The translations under genes and the position numbers were made by a program. 64,000 bases of DNA from Butyrivibrio sp. (lineage in GTDB: Bacteria; Bacillota; Clostridia; Lachnospirales; Lachnospiraceae), in the NCBI GenBank assembly GCA_015056625.1, contig SVFY01000002.1:62001-126000 (forward strand), in the 5' to 3' direction. Below are positions 17,703 through 27,780 of the stretch, piece after piece. The notes beneath the pieces are model-generated. The model had not been told where the DNA came from and did not search any database. It was given only the letters and a program-made list of their open reading frames with translations. Position 1 is the stretch's first letter. The number at the start of each line of letters is the position of its first letter.

Positions 17703-17759
17703 TATCGCACGTTTTTTTAATTTTTTTATAAAAAATCCCTTTTTTTCGGCATTTTTAGG

Positions 17760-17788
17760 TTGTTTGTGGACGCAAATAGTAGTAGAAT
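17760..17788 (+). promoter_or_regulatory. Probable promoter of the HU gene
   Basis: TTGTTT at 17760-17765 and TAGAAT at 17783-17788, spacer 17. T-rich and A-rich runs just upstream (17710-17752) may act as an UP-like element. Confidence 0.5.
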
Positions 17789-17829
17789 AGGCAATGTAGT
17801 AAATAATTTCTTTTTGGAGGGAAAACCAA

Positions 17830-18108
17830 ATGAATAAGACAGAACTTATCGATGCAATCGCAAAGGAAGCTGGACTTTCTAAGAAGGATGCGGCTGCAGC
17901 ACTGAACGCTTTCACAGACACAGTAACAAAGGAGCTTAAGAAGAAGGGCAAAGTTCAGCTTGTTGGTTTCGGTACATTCGAGACAACTAAGAGAGCTGCT
18001 AGAACTGGTAAGAATCCTCAGACTGGCGCTGCTATCAAGATTCCTGCTTCTGTAGCACCTAAGTTCAAGGCTGGTAAGGCTCTTAAGGATCTTGTTAACA
18101 AGAAATAA
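17830..18108 (+). CDS. hup: HU family DNA-binding protein
   Basis: 92 residues, the standard HU length. Nucleoid-associated dimer that bends and compacts DNA. Seen: MNKTELIDAIA start, the GFGTFE turn at about 47-52, and the DNA-arm signature with R-x-x-R-x-G-x-N-P (AARTGKNPQTG) followed by KIPASVAPKFKAGKALKD. Strong TTGGAGG ribosome site. Single gene with its own promoter and terminator. Codon use is strongly biased, as in highly expressed genes. Confidence 0.97.
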   Translation: MNKTELIDAIAKEAGLSKKDAAAALNAFTDTVTKELKKKGKVQLVGFGTFETTKRAARTGKNPQTGAAIKIPASVAPKFKAGKALKDLVNKK

Positions 18109-18120
18109 TTTAACTATATG

Positions 18121-18148
18121 AAAAGGCTGCGCTTAGCGCAGCTTTTTT
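18121..18148 (+). terminator. Terminator of the HU gene
   Basis: GGCTGCGC-TTA-GCGCAGC followed by six T residues. Confidence 0.92.
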
Positions 18149-18166
18149 CATGCCTGGAAATACTGA

Positions 18167-18195
18167 TTGAAAAAATGATAAAAATTTTATAAAAT
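18167..18195 (+). promoter_or_regulatory. Candidate promoter giving a leaderless mRNA
   Basis: TTGAAA at 18167-18172 and TAAAAT at 18190-18195, spacer 17. The expected start site, about seven bases after the -10, falls on the ATG at 18202 of the EAL gene, which has no Shine-Dalgarno sequence. Confidence 0.45.
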
Positions 18196-18201
18196 ATTAA
18201 T

Positions 18202-19860
18202 ATGGTATTTGAGAGAAGCTTTGAAAATTTCATCCAGATATTATCTGAAGAAGAGATAACTCCTGAAGTATCGCCAAGCGCATTGGCCGATCTTTCCAAG
18301 GAGTTTTTTGTGCGCTCTGTTTTATCTATTATTTCCTACAAACCAGAGTCAGACAAGGCTTCAGAAAAGCCAAGGATCATCCCGCTTTTTGGACCTGTAA
18401 TAACTGATGCAAGGCCAGCTTATGTCTTTAAGAGCAACATGTCTGGTGACAGAGTGGTCATGTATCATGTATTTCTTTTCGAGGACAAGAAGTGGACTGA
18501 CGAAGAGTACAAGAGCTTTTCTTTTATTGTTGATGTTTTGTCCTTCCATATGGAGAGATTCTTACTGATAAGTGACGTGAAGGCCAGTGCTATGACACAG
18601 TTCCTCACAGGTCTTCCCAATTCCGGCGGATTTATCAAGTTCGTCACAGAGAAATTTCAAAGTGGCGAGATCATGAAATATGACTCCATCAATTTTAATC
18701 TGAAGAGCTTTGGCCTTATCAGCAGGCGCTATGGCACTGCTGAAGGCGATCAGATCATGAAAAGATACGCTTCCAAACTTAGAGAGTTTGAAGAAGATGA
18801 CGAGATCATTTCTCATTTCGGAGGCGATAACTACACTGCCCTTATCAAGAAGGAAAGAACTAAGGCGTTCCTTAAGTATATATCTTCTATACCAGTTTAT
18901 GGTATGAAGAATGACAAGAGAGATGAGATAAACATTGCAGCTGTAGCGGGAGTTTATGCCATTGATGAGTCAATGAAGGCTCCTGGCCAGGCTATTTCCA
19001 GAGCTTCTATGGCCTGCAACTACGCCAAAAATGTAGCAAATAAGCCTTATGTATTCGTAAATAAGGCAATGAGCACCAGAATTTACAGGCAGAAACAGAT
19101 TGAAGACAGATTTGAAGACGCGCTGGCTGGCGATGAGTTCAGGATATATCTTCAGCCTAAGGTCGATACCACTAATGGCAAGATAGTTGGAGCAGAATCC
19201 CTGGCAAGATGGTTCTGCAACGGAATAGTTCTTTATCCAACAGAATTTGTTCCCATCCTTGAGAGGGAGGGCATGGTTGTAAGCCTTGATCTCTACGTCC
19301 TTAAAAAGACCTGCGAATACATTAAGAACTGGATAGATAAGGGAATTGAACCTGTTCAGGTTTCTGTTAATTTCTCAAGAAAGGACCTTGAGTATAAGAA
19401 CCTGGCAAAAGAGATAACAGACATAATAGACAGCTACGATGTAGACAGAAATCTCATTGAAATAGAAGTTACAGAAACTGCCAGTGAGGATGAGAGGATA
19501 CTGATGACAAGCTTCCTTTCCACCTTAAAAGAGCAGCAGGTAGCAACGGCGATTGACGATTTCGGAACCGGGTATTCATCTCTTTCAACACTCAGGGATT
19601 TCCCTGTTTCAGTGATCAAGATTGACAGATCCTTTATCAACAATGAAGAGCTTAATAAGAGCGATGAGATAGTTCTTAAGAACATTGTTTCCATGGCCAA
19701 TGAGCTTGGAATAAGCGTTGTGACAGAAGGTGTGGAAAGACCAGACCAGACAAGGCTCCTTGAAAGCGTTGGATGTCATGTGGTTCAGGGATTTTTGTAT
19801 GACAATCCTATGCCGATGGAAGACTTCGAAAAGAGACTTGTAAAAGGCTCCTATAACTAA
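18202..19860 (+). CDS. Probable c-di-GMP phosphodiesterase (degenerate GGDEF plus EAL)
   Basis: 552 residues, no membrane helix. Residues 1-125 are an unrecognised sensor-like region. Residues about 130-285 form a GGDEF domain whose motif is FGGDNY (207-211), probably unable to make c-di-GMP and perhaps a GTP-sensing regulator. The EAL domain (about 300-548) has all catalytic motifs: AESLARW for EAL at 331-337, VNFSRKDL, EVTETA, AIDDFGTGYSSL, IKIDRSF, TEGVER and QGFLYDNP. It should therefore hydrolyse c-di-GMP. No ribosome site precedes ATG 18202. Terminators flank it on both sides. Confidence 0.92.
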   Translation: MVFERSFENFIQILSEEEITPEVSPSALADLSKEFFVRSVLSIISYKPESDKASEKPRIIPLFGPVITDARPAYVFKSNMSGDRVVMYHVFLFEDKKWTDEEYKSFSFIVDVLSFHMERFLLISDVKASAMTQFLTGLPNSGGFIKFVTEKFQSGEIMKYDSINFNLKSFGLISRRYGTAEGDQIMKRYASKLREFEEDDEIISHFGGDNYTALIKKERTKAFLKYISSIPVYGMKNDKRDEINIAAVAGVYAIDESMKAPGQAISRASMACNYAKNVANKPYVFVNKAMSTRIYRQKQIEDRFEDALAGDEFRIYLQPKVDTTNGKIVGAESLARWFCNGIVLYPTEFVPILEREGMVVSLDLYVLKKTCEYIKNWIDKGIEPVQVSVNFSRKDLEYKNLAKEITDIIDSYDVDRNLIEIEVTETASEDERILMTSFLSTLKEQQVATAIDDFGTGYSSLSTLRDFPVSVIKIDRSFINNEELNKSDEIVLKNIVSMANELGISVVTEGVERPDQTRLLESVGCHVVQGFLYDNPMPMEDFEKRLVKGSYN

Positions 19861-19865
19861 AAAAT

Positions 19866-19895
19866 AAAGCATCCGCAAACTGCGGATGCTTTTTG
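19866..19895. terminator. Shared terminator between the EAL gene and degV
   Basis: AAAGCATCCGCA-AAC-TGCGGATGCTTT, 12-bp perfect stem, A and T tracts on both sides for convergent use. Confidence 0.92.
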
Positions 19896-19902
19896 ATTTG
19901 AA

Positions 19903-20787
19903 TCAGTCGATCCTCTTTGATCCCCAGAAGAACAGTGCAACTGTTCCAGGACCTGTATGACTTCCGATTGTTGTTCCAATGCTTACGATCTTAACCTTGC
20001 CCTTTAACTTAGGAAATTTTGACTCAATAAGATCAGCAACAGCCTTAGCCTTGTCATAGCAGTCAGAGTTTGAAATGTAGCAGTCTCCATCGTAATCAAG
20101 TCCGCCCTGAGCAAGCTCTTCCATCTTGGCTACCTGAGCCTTGATAACTGCATTAAGTCCGCGGTGCTTGGCTCTGTTGATAAGTCTTCCCTGATAATCA
20201 ACGTTTAGAAGAGGGCATATGTTCAAGGCTCCGCCAATGATACCAGCAGCCTTGGATACACGACCACCTCTTATAAGGTAAGTAAGGTCTGTAACAAAGA
20301 ACCAGTGCTGACACTCAAGTCTGTGCTCAATAACCCAGGCATAAAGATCATCTATGCCCATTCCCTCATCACGAAGGTCAGCAAGTTTGTTCATTAAAAG
20401 ACCATAGCCTGCAGAAGCAGCGAGGGAATCTACAACATAAAGTTTGCGCTCCGGGTACTTCTCAAGGAGCTGGTCCCTTGCGATAGTAGCAGAGTTAAGT
20501 GTTCCTGAAATACCTGAACTAAGTGTAAGATGAAGAACATCCTGACCGTTTTTCAAAAACTCTTCAAAATAAGCGATATATTCACCAACGCTGACCTGTG
20601 AAGTCTTGGTCATTGCACCCTTGGCCATATCATCGTAAAACTTCTTAAAAGGATATGAAACACCAAGATCATCAGGATAGTCTTTTCCATCAATATTAAA
20701 GTGGAAACAAACATATTTAATATCTCTTTCCTTGAAGTGCTCAGCAGTAAGATCTGCAGTAGAGCAGCAGCTTAATACGAAACTCAT
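19903..20787 (-). CDS. DegV family fatty-acid-binding protein
   Basis: 294 residues. DegV proteins bind a fatty acid and, as FakB, present it to the kinase FakA for phosphorylation; the kinase is not in this window. Seen: the N-terminal strand with CCSTADL, the TSQVSVGEY segment, LTLSSGISGTLNSA for head-group binding, VDSLAASAGYGLL, LTYLIRGGRVSKAAG, and the C-terminal IGTTIGSHTGPGTVALFF. All are typical of the family. AGAGG eight bases before the ATG. Its promoter on the minus strand is listed separately. It is monocistronic. Confidence 0.94.
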   Translation of the reverse strand: MSFVLSCCSTADLTAEHFKERDIKYVCFHFNIDGKDYPDDLGVSYPFKKFYDDMAKGAMTKTSQVSVGEYIAYFEEFLKNGQDVLHLTLSSGISGTLNSATIARDQLLEKYPERKLYVVDSLAASAGYGLLMNKLADLRDEGMGIDDLYAWVIEHRLECQHWFFVTDLTYLIRGGRVSKAAGIIGGALNICPLLNVDYQGRLINRAKHRGLNAVIKAQVAKMEELAQGGLDYDGDCYISNSDCYDKAKAVADLIESKFPKLKGKVKIVSIGTTIGSHTGPGTVALFFWGSKRID

Positions 20788-20824
20788 CCTTTAAAACCTC
20801 TCTTTTTAAAATTACAACATTACT

Positions 20825-20852
20825 ATAATACCATTTATTCCCTTAAGGTAAA
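20825..20852 (-). promoter_or_regulatory. Probable promoter of degV
   Basis: On the minus strand TTTACC (20852-20847) and TATTAT (20830-20825), spacer 16. Confidence 0.45.
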
Positions 20853-20896
20853 AGCTTTTATTAGATTTTTATCTCTCTGTTTACAGCTATTTTTGG

Positions 20897-20925
20897 TTGA
20901 CAAATGGGATGTTGGTAAATAGAAT
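20897..20925 (+). promoter_or_regulatory. Promoter of the pheST T-box leader
   Basis: TTGACA at 20897-20902 and TAGAAT at 20920-20925, spacer 17. Confidence 0.75.
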
Positions 20926-20931
20926 TAGAAA

Positions 20932-21167
20932 CAGTAATCATATAAATGCGTTGATGGTGTAAGGCTTGCCCTTAAGATGCTATAGCCTGCTTGGAAGTAG
21001 TTTAGAGAATTGGAGTCATGGGCTGGAAGCTCCATAAGATTTGGCTATATGCGGAAATTTCGCACTGGAGCATACGTTTAAAATGAGTGTCCGGCTTTGT
21101 GCCGGGAATAAGGGTGGTACCGCGGCCAGTTCGTCCCTTGTGTAGTTTGCGCTACACAAGGGATTTT
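20932..21167 (+). promoter_or_regulatory. T-box riboswitch, probably sensing tRNA-Phe
   Basis: The conserved T-box sequence AAGGGTGGTACCGCGG lies at about 21110-21125 just before a strong terminator, and pheS follows. Upstream, TATAGCC (20981-20987) pairs with GGCTATA (21043-21049) as the base of stem I. The TTT at 21040-21042 right beside that stem is a plausible Phe specifier codon. Uncharged tRNA-Phe would stabilise the antiterminator and allow pheST expression. The T-box call is firm. The specifier assignment is inference supported by the downstream genes. Confidence 0.9.
21134..21167 (+). terminator. T-box conditional terminator
   Basis: CCCTTGTGTAG pairs perfectly with CTACACAAGGG (11 bp) and is followed by ATTTTC. 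Its left arm begins just after the T-box, so it competes with the antiterminator. Confidence 0.88.
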
Positions 21168-21199
21168 CTATTTTATTAAAAGATCAGGAGGAAGAAAAT

Positions 21200-22246
21200 T
21201 TGGAAAACAGCGCATTACGTCAGCAGATTGAAGCAATCCGTGAAGAAATCAAAGCAAATTCTGAGAAGCTGGACAGCTCTAAGCTTGTTTATGAGCTTAG
21301 AAAGAGCTTTTTGGATAACAAAAGCGGCAAGATCTCAGCTCTTATGAAGGAGATGAAGAACATTGCTGCAGAGGATCGTGCAGAGTACGGAAAAAATGTC
21401 AACGAACTTAAGACCTGGGCCCTTGAACAGTTTGATGAACTGGACAGGAAGATGAAGGAAAAAGAGTTAAAGGCCAGATATGAGAGTGAAAAGCAGGACG
21501 TTACAATGCCTGCCAAGATGCGCTATCAGGGCAACCTTCATCCTGTAACTCAGATGAGAGAAACACTTATAGACATCTTTGCAGGAATGGGATTTGAGAT
21601 CTATGAAGGCACTGAGATTGAGAATGACTACTACAATTTCACTGCTCTTAATACTCCTAAGGATCACCCGGCAAGGGATATGCAGGATACATTCTACTTA
21701 AGCCCTGAGTTCCTCTTAAGAACACAGACTTCATCAGGACAGATCCATGTAATGGAGAGCAAGAAGCCACCTATTAAGATCTTATCACCAGGTAAGGTTT
21801 TTCGTTCAGATGATGATGCAACTCACTCACCAATGTTCTCACAGATGGAAGGCCTTGTAGTAGACAAGAATATTACACTTTGCGACCTTAAGGGGGCTCT
21901 TGAGACCTTTGCCCAGAAGATATTTGGAGAGGGAACCACAACAAGACTTCGTCCTTCCTACTTCCCATTCACAGAGCCATCAGTAGAGGTTGACTGCAGC
22001 TGCTTTGCCTGCGGAGGAAAGGGATGTAACCTCTGTAAGGGTACTGGCTGGATCGAGGTTCTTGGCGCCGGCGTAGTAAACAAGAAGGTCCTTGAGAATT
22101 GTGGGATCGATTCAGAAGAGTACAGCGGCTTTGCCTTTGGTATTGGTATTGAGCGTGCAACTATGCTTAAATATGGCATTAACAACATTAAGCTTTTGTA
22201 CGAGTCAGACCTTGACGTTCTTAAGCAGATAGATCACTACGAATAA
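21200..22246 (+). CDS. pheS: Phenylalanyl-tRNA synthetase alpha subunit
   Basis: Catalytic subunit of the alpha2-beta2 enzyme that charges tRNA-Phe. 348 residues: an N-terminal coiled coil (about 1-90) that grips tRNA, then the class II core with [19 protein letters not shown], the motif 2 region [13 protein letters not shown] and [20 protein letters not shown], and motif 3 [14 protein letters not shown] Cys-rich loop, [19 protein letters not shown], is common in this branch and may bind zinc. The start is TTG at 21200, set by AGGAGG seven bases upstream and by lack of a nearby ATG. pheT follows after 17 bp. Confidence 0.97.
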   Translation: MENSALRQQIEAIREEIKANSEKLDSSKLVYELRKSFLDNKSGKISALMKEMKNIAAEDRAEYGKNVNELKTWALEQFDELDRKMKEKELKARYESEKQDVTMPAKMRYQGNLHPVTQMRETLIDIFAGMGFEIYEGTEIENDYYNFTALNTPKDHPARDMQDTFYLSPEFLLRTQTSSGQIHVMESKKPPIKILSPGKVFRSDDDATHSPMFSQMEGLVVDKNITLCDLKGALETFAQKIFGEGTTTRLRPSYFPFTEPSVEVDCSCFACGGKGCNLCKGTGWIEVLGAGVVNKKVLENCGIDSEEYSGFAFGIGIERATMLKYGINNIKLLYESDLDVLKQIDHYE

Positions 22247-22263
22247 TATAGGAGGAGAACGAA

Positions 22264-24684
22264 ATGTTAGTACCTTTAAGTTGGCTTAAAGATTTTGTTG
22301 ATATAGATTTAGAACCAAAGGAGCTTGAGAAGAAGCTCTTCGATTGCGGATTTGAAGTTGAGGAGTGCTGGGAAGTCGGAAAAGACATCTCTAACGTAGT
22401 AGTTGGACAGGTTGAGACCTGCGAGCCTATTCCTGATACACATCTTCATGTATGTACTGTCAACGCTGGAGAACATGGCACTTTCCAGGTATGCTGCGGT
22501 GCAGACAATGTTCAGGCAGGTGGCAAGTATCCTCTTGCACTTGTTGGAGCAACAGTTATTGAGACAGAAAGAGACCATGTGACTGTTATTGGTGTTGCAA
22601 CCATCAAAAAGGGCAAGCTTCGCGGCTATGATTCAGAGGGAATGCTCTGCTCAGGAGTTGAGCTTGGAGTATCTGAGGATATGTACCCTGGAGCAGGCTA
22701 TAACGGACTTTTGGTTTTTCCAGAGGATACAGAGGTTGGAGCTGACGTTAAGCCAATCCTTGGCCTTGATGACTGGATCTTTGATGTTTCTATCACAGCA
22801 AACAGACCAGACTGCCAGAGCATTTACGGACTTGCCAGAGAGGTTGCAGCAGCTCTTGATAAGCCATTAAAAGAGATCGATCTTTCCTATACTGAAACTG
22901 ATGTAGAGAATGCAGGATTTAGTGTAACTGTTGAAGATCCAGATCTTTGTCCAAGATATATTGGCCACTACGTTTATGATGTAAAGCTTTCAGAGAGCCC
23001 TCTTTGGATGAAGAGAAGACTTGCCATGGTTGGCAATAACTCCATCAACAATATTGTAGATATCACAAACTACATAATGAGAGAGCTTGGCCAGCCTATG
23101 CATGCCTTTGACGGAAACTATCTTGAAGGCAACAAGATCGTAGTAAGACGTGCTAAAAATGGCGAGAAGATCGTAACACTTGATGAGAACGAGTTTGAGC
23201 TTACTTCGGACAACCTTGTTATCTGTGATGGTGTTAAGCCTGTAGCTCTTGCCGGTATCATGGGAGGTCTCAACTCTGAGATCCGCGATACAACAACTAC
23301 AGTTACTTTCGAAGCAGCTAAGTTCATGCGCGACAATATCCGTAAGAGTTCAAGAGCCCTTGGTCAGTCATCTGATTCATCTGCAGCTTTTGCCAAGGGT
23401 GTCTACGAATATACAACTGTTATCGCTATGAAGAGAGCCCTTCACCTTATTGAACAGCTCGGAGCAGGCAAGGTTTCCAGGACTCATGTGGATATCAACA
23501 CAGGAAACAGCCTTGAGAAGAAAGAGATGAAGGCATCTATTAAAAAAGTAAACGGAGTTCTAGGTATTGAGGTTCCTGAGTCAGAGATAAAGAGAATTCT
23601 TACAAATCTTAACTTTGAGCCTGTAATAAACGGGGATGAACTTACGATCAAGATCCCTGCTTACCGTGAGGATATGGAAGATTATCCTGACATTGCAGAA
23701 GAGCTTATCCGTATGTATGGCTATGATCATGTAAAGCCTACATTCCTTAAGAATGCTTGCGTAACAATGGGCGGCAGAAACCTGCAGCAAAAGACTGAGC
23801 TCAGGATCAAGAGAGCTCTCTGCTCTCAGGGAGCTTACGAGTGCATGCACTACTCATTCTTTTCACCAAGTGACCTTGATCTTTTGGGATTTGAAGAGGA
23901 TGCCCTGGAGAGAAAGGCTATTAAGATCCTTAACCCTATCAACGAGGACCTCTCAATAATGAGAACGACCCTTGCAGCTCAGATGATCCATGCCATTGCA
24001 AGAAACCAGAAGAAGGGAACTTTAGAGGGAAGGCTTTTTGAGCTTGGAAACAGATTTATTCCAAAGTCTCTGCCACTTACTGATTATCCTGATGAAAAGG
24101 CAACTCTCTGCATCGGTATTTTCGGAGAGGGAGAGGATATCTTCACATTAAAGGGACTTGCAGAAAATGTTGCAGATGCTCTTCACATAAGCTTTAAGTA
24201 TGAGCAGGGCACTAAGACATTCCTTCATCCATACAGAACAGCCAAGATCCTTTGCGAGGGTCAGGAGGTTGGATATCTTGGACAGATAACCTATGAGATC
24301 CAGGATGAAACTGATATGAGGATCCCTGCGTATATCTGCGAGATCGACCTTTCTTCGCTTAGTCAGTACTATGGCAGAACTCCAAACTTTGAGCCACTTA
24401 GCAGGTTCGCGATAGTTAAGCGTGATCTTGCTCTTATCATGGACAAGACAGTTACCTGCGGCGAAGTTGAGGATGCTATCTATGGCTCCTGCAAGTATGT
24501 CACAGATGTTAAGCTCTTTGACGTATACGAGGGACTTCCTATTCCTCCAACCAAGAAGAGTATGGCATTTACCATAACCTTTACTCCTAAAGAAGAGGAA
24601 CTTACAGATGAGATGATAAATGGCTTTGTTGATAAGATGCTCAGAAAGCTTTCATTTACTATGGGAATAGAAATCCGTAGCTGA
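22264..24684 (+). CDS. pheT: Phenylalanyl-tRNA synthetase beta subunit
   Basis: 806 residues, normal for bacterial PheT. Order of domains: N-terminal region with an OB-fold tRNA-binding domain (about 40-150, VVVGQVETCEPIPDTHLHVCTVN), the B3/B4 editing domain (about 210-390, with the GRxxHAFD-like GQPMHAFDG), B5 (about 400-475), the class II-like core and the C-terminal FDX-ACB anticodon-binding domain (about 710-806, SRFAIVKRDLALIMDK). It is the second gene of the T-box controlled pheST operon, preceded by AGGAGG, and a terminator follows. Confidence 0.97.
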   Translation: MLVPLSWLKDFVDIDLEPKELEKKLFDCGFEVEECWEVGKDISNVVVGQVETCEPIPDTHLHVCTVNAGEHGTFQVCCGADNVQAGGKYPLALVGATVIETERDHVTVIGVATIKKGKLRGYDSEGMLCSGVELGVSEDMYPGAGYNGLLVFPEDTEVGADVKPILGLDDWIFDVSITANRPDCQSIYGLAREVAAALDKPLKEIDLSYTETDVENAGFSVTVEDPDLCPRYIGHYVYDVKLSESPLWMKRRLAMVGNNSINNIVDITNYIMRELGQPMHAFDGNYLEGNKIVVRRAKNGEKIVTLDENEFELTSDNLVICDGVKPVALAGIMGGLNSEIRDTTTTVTFEAAKFMRDNIRKSSRALGQSSDSSAAFAKGVYEYTTVIAMKRALHLIEQLGAGKVSRTHVDINTGNSLEKKEMKASIKKVNGVLGIEVPESEIKRILTNLNFEPVINGDELTIKIPAYREDMEDYPDIAEELIRMYGYDHVKPTFLKNACVTMGGRNLQQKTELRIKRALCSQGAYECMHYSFFSPSDLDLLGFEEDALERKAIKILNPINEDLSIMRTTLAAQMIHAIARNQKKGTLEGRLFELGNRFIPKSLPLTDYPDEKATLCIGIFGEGEDIFTLKGLAENVADALHISFKYEQGTKTFLHPYRTAKILCEGQEVGYLGQITYEIQDETDMRIPAYICEIDLSSLSQYYGRTPNFEPLSRFAIVKRDLALIMDKTVTCGEVEDAIYGSCKYVTDVKLFDVYEGLPIPPTKKSMAFTITFTPKEEELTDEMINGFVDKMLRKLSFTMGIEIRS

Positions 24685-24712
24685 GATTGATTGAAACTCA
24701 AGCAGGTGATAG

Positions 24713-24750
24713 AATAGTCATTGCTTTAAACAGCAATGACTATTTTAATT
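24713..24750 (+). terminator. Terminator of pheST
   Basis: AATAGTCATTGCT pairs with AGCAATGACTATT (13 bp, six-base loop), then TTTAATT. Confidence 0.88.
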
Positions 24751-24766
24751 CTCGAAAGGAGCTTAT

Positions 24767-26266
24767 ATGAATAGAATAAATGCATGGACAACATACAATG
24801 CAACTGCACTTAAGGCAGTTGAGAAACTGGCTGATGAGTACAAGGCTTTCCTTGATAACTCTAAAACAGAGAGGGAAGCTATTGACTCAATTGTCAACGA
24901 GATCGAGGCAGCTGGTTACAGAGAGCTTAATACTCTTGTAGGCAGCAAGACCAAGCTTAAGAAGGGAGACAAGGTTTATAGCGTGTGGATGAACAAATCC
25001 ATCATCATCTTCCAGCTGGGGTCAGATCCAATGGAGGCAGGACTTAACATCCTTGGAGCACATATCGACTCACCACGTCTTGATGTTAAGCAGAATCCTC
25101 TTTATGAGGATGGCGGTATCGCTTATCTTGATACCCACTACTATGGAGGAATCAAGAAATACCAGTATGTAACTATTCCTCTTGCTATCCACGGCGTGAT
25201 CGTTAAGAAGGATGGTACAACAGTACAGCTAAATGTAGGTGAGGATGAGGATGATCCAGTATTTTTCATCTCTGACCTTCTTATCCACCTTGCTCAGGAT
25301 CAGCTTGGCAAGAAGGCTTCAAATGTTATCGAGGGTGAGGCCCTTGATCTTATAGTTGGTAATAGACCTTTTGTAATTGAGAGCGATGAAAAAGAAAAGG
25401 CTGAAAAGAAAAACACAAAGCTTTCAGCTGGTGAGCAGTACGCGATAAAGGCTGAAAAGGAAGAAAAGGCTGCAAGCGGTAAGGTATCAGGAGCCGTAAG
25501 ACGCGGAATCCTTGCAATCCTCAATGATCTCTATGGAATTGAGGAAGAGGATTTCCTCTCTGCAGAGCTTGAGATCGTACCTGCTGGTAAGGCAAGAGAT
25601 GCCGGCTTTGACAGATCTATGATCCTTGGCTATGGCCATGATGACAGAGTATGTGCTTTCCCTTCAATGAAGGCTATCTTAGAGGCAAAAAATCTTAAGA
25701 GATGCGCATGCTGCATCCTTGTGGACAAGGAAGAGATCGGTTCTGTAGGTGCTACAGGTATGCAGTCAAGGTTCTTCGAAAATGCGGTAGCTGAGCTTAT
25801 GAACCTCACTAAGGAAGGTTTTAATGACCTTGCTCTTAGAAGGTGTCTTTCCAACTCCTGCATGCTTTCTTCAGATGTAAGCGCAGCATTTGATCCATCA
25901 TATGCTGGCAGCTTCGAAAAGAAGAACGCTGCATTCCTTGGAGGCGGACTGGTATTTAACAAGTTCACTGGAAGCCGCGGAAAGAGTGGATCCAACGACG
26001 CCAACGCTGAGTATATTGCTGAGATCAGAAAGGCTTTTGACAAGGATAAGATCGTTTATCACACAGCTGAGCTTGGCAAGGTTGATGTTGGTGGAGGCGG
26101 AACAATCGCTTACATCCTTGCACTTTATGGAATGAACGTTATTGATTCTGGAGTTGCAGTACTTAACATGCACGCACCTTGGGAGGTTATCAGCAAGGCT
26201 GACCTTTACGAGGCAAAGAGAGGATATGTATCCTTCCTTCAGAACATGGATTTTAGAAACGAGTGA
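24767..26266 (+). CDS. M18 family aminopeptidase
   Basis: Zinc exopeptidase that trims N-terminal residues, often Asp or Glu, from peptides in the cytoplasm. 499 residues, a little longer than most members because of a Lys/Glu-rich insert at about 200-240. Metal and catalytic motifs: AHIDSPRLD (His, Asp), [11 protein letters not shown] (Asp), [11 protein letters not shown] (the Glu-Glu pair), [10 protein letters not shown] (Asp) and LNMHAPWEV (His). It is the first gene of a pair with queA, whose start lies three bases after this stop. Own ribosome site GAAAGGAG. Confidence 0.95.
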   Translation: MNRINAWTTYNATALKAVEKLADEYKAFLDNSKTEREAIDSIVNEIEAAGYRELNTLVGSKTKLKKGDKVYSVWMNKSIIIFQLGSDPMEAGLNILGAHIDSPRLDVKQNPLYEDGGIAYLDTHYYGGIKKYQYVTIPLAIHGVIVKKDGTTVQLNVGEDEDDPVFFISDLLIHLAQDQLGKKASNVIEGEALDLIVGNRPFVIESDEKEKAEKKNTKLSAGEQYAIKAEKEEKAASGKVSGAVRRGILAILNDLYGIEEEDFLSAELEIVPAGKARDAGFDRSMILGYGHDDRVCAFPSMKAILEAKNLKRCACCILVDKEEIGSVGATGMQSRFFENAVAELMNLTKEGFNDLALRRCLSNSCMLSSDVSAAFDPSYAGSFEKKNAAFLGGGLVFNKFTGSRGKSGSNDANAEYIAEIRKAFDKDKIVYHTAELGKVDVGGGGTIAYILALYGMNVIDSGVAVLNMHAPWEVISKADLYEAKRGYVSFLQNMDFRNE

Positions 26267-26268
26267 TC

Positions 26269-27306
26269 ATGGAAATAGGACTTAGTACTTCTGATTATTA
26301 TTTTGATCTGCCCAAGGAGCTTATTGCTCAGGACCCCATGGAGAAAAGAGATGAGTGCAGGCTTCTTGTGGTGGACAAAGAAACTGGTGCAACTGAGCAC
26401 CACAAATTTAATGAGATCATTAATTATTTAGAGCCAGGCGACTGCCTGGTTCTTAATAATACCAAGGTTATCCCGGCAAGACTTCTTGGAGAAAAGGAGG
26501 AGACCGGTGCGGCTGTTGAGATCCTTCTTTTAAAAAGAAAGGAAGCAGACGTATGGGAAACACTGGTAAAGCCCGGTAAAAAGCTTCGCCCTGGGGCAAG
26601 AGTGTCATTTGGCGGAGGTATTTTAAAGGCTGAGATACTGGACATAGTAGAGGAGGGAAACCGACTTGTAAAATTCTACTATGATGGCATCTGGGAAGAA
26701 GTTCTTGATAAACTGGGAGAGATGCCGCTTCCTCCGTATATTACCCATAAGCTTGAGGACAAGAACATGTACCAGACGGTATATGCAAAGTTTGAGGGAT
26801 CAGCTGCAGCTCCAACTGCAGGTCTTCACTTTACCAATGAGCTTTTGGAGAAGATAAAGGAAAAAGGCGTAGATATGGCCTTTGTTACCCTACACGTTGG
26901 TCTTGGAACATTTAGACCTGTAAAGGTTACCAATGTAAAAGAGCACCACATGCACACAGAGTGGTATCAGGTAACACAGGAAGCTGCTGACAAGATAAAC
27001 AAGGCTAAAAAGTCCGGCCACAAGGTCATCTGTGTTGGAACAACAAGCTGCAGGACTATTGAGAGTGCTGCTGATGAAAATGGAAGACTCTCTGAATGCA
27101 GCGGCGATACTTCGATCTTTATCTACCCGGGATACAAGTTCAAAGTGATGGATCAGCTCATAACAAACTTCCATCTTCCTGAATCTACCCTTGTTATGCT
27201 GGTATCAGCCCTGGCTGGAAGAGAACATGTACTTAATGCTTATCAGGAAGCAATAAAAGAAAGGTACAGATTCTTTTCCTTCGGAGATGCATGCTTTTTT
27301 AAATAA
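26269..27306 (+). CDS. queA: S-adenosylmethionine:tRNA ribosyltransferase-isomerase
   Basis: Makes epoxyqueuosine at tRNA position 34 from the ribosyl group of SAM, late in queuosine synthesis. 345 residues, normal length. Seen: [16 protein letters not shown] at the N-terminus, [22 protein letters not shown], the APTAGLHFT motif, THVGLGTF-like [11 protein letters not shown] and TSCRTIESA, and [19 protein letters not shown] near the end. A GTG at 26263 overlaps the M18 stop and is an alternative start; no clear ribosome site is visible, so translation is probably coupled to the upstream gene. No other queuosine gene is in the window. Confidence 0.96.
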   Translation: MEIGLSTSDYYFDLPKELIAQDPMEKRDECRLLVVDKETGATEHHKFNEIINYLEPGDCLVLNNTKVIPARLLGEKEETGAAVEILLLKRKEADVWETLVKPGKKLRPGARVSFGGGILKAEILDIVEEGNRLVKFYYDGIWEEVLDKLGEMPLPPYITHKLEDKNMYQTVYAKFEGSAAAPTAGLHFTNELLEKIKEKGVDMAFVTLHVGLGTFRPVKVTNVKEHHMHTEWYQVTQEAADKINKAKKSGHKVICVGTTSCRTIESAADENGRLSECSGDTSIFIYPGYKFKVMDQLITNFHLPESTLVMLVSALAGREHVLNAYQEAIKERYRFFSFGDACFFK

Positions 27307-27423
27307 TATCAGCTTAGATGTCCTTCATATGCCCAGCCTTCTTGAAAGCACCCTTTTTATGGGGTATTATGATAAGTAGTGAACTGTTTTTTTAACTATA
27401 TTTCATTTATCAGGGGGACTATT

Positions 27424-27780
27424 ATGGAAGACAGAAGAAGAAGTAAGAGACTGGATTTATCTGGTGAGATCCTTATCAAAGAGCTTGGCGGTAACTCAGT
27501 TGAAACATGTGAGATCAAGATAACTGATGCTTCAAGTGCTGGTATAGGCTTTTCAACTGACAAGCAGCTCACTATTGGGGATAATTATGAAGCCAATCTA
27601 ACTATCTGGACCAAGGAGGTTCTCCATGTGTTCATTCAAATAGTAAGGGCTAAAAAAGATGGTGATGTATACCATTATGGCGGATCCTTCATTGGAATGC
27701 CAGAAGATGTAAAAAAGAGAATAGACGTATATGAGCTTGTGGAAGACGAGAAAGCCAAGCTCGCAGGAGAAAATAAATGA
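27424..27780 (+). CDS. PilZ domain c-di-GMP receptor protein
   Basis: 118 residues, a single PilZ domain. The c-di-GMP binding signature is intact: RRRSKR at the N-terminus (the RxxxR motif) and DASSAGIGF (D-x-S-x-x-G). A GGSFIG strand completes the barrel. The ATG at 27424 follows AGGGGGAC. Its TGA overlaps the ATG of ugd by four bases, so both are translated from one message. The pairing suggests that c-di-GMP binding modulates UDP-glucose dehydrogenase or a polysaccharide step using UDP-glucuronate. That function is inferred from context. Confidence 0.9.
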   Translation: MEDRRRSKRLDLSGEILIKELGGNSVETCEIKITDASSAGIGFSTDKQLTIGDNYEANLTIWTKEVLHVFIQIVRAKKDGDVYHYGGSFIGMPEDVKKRIDVYELVEDEKAKLAGENK

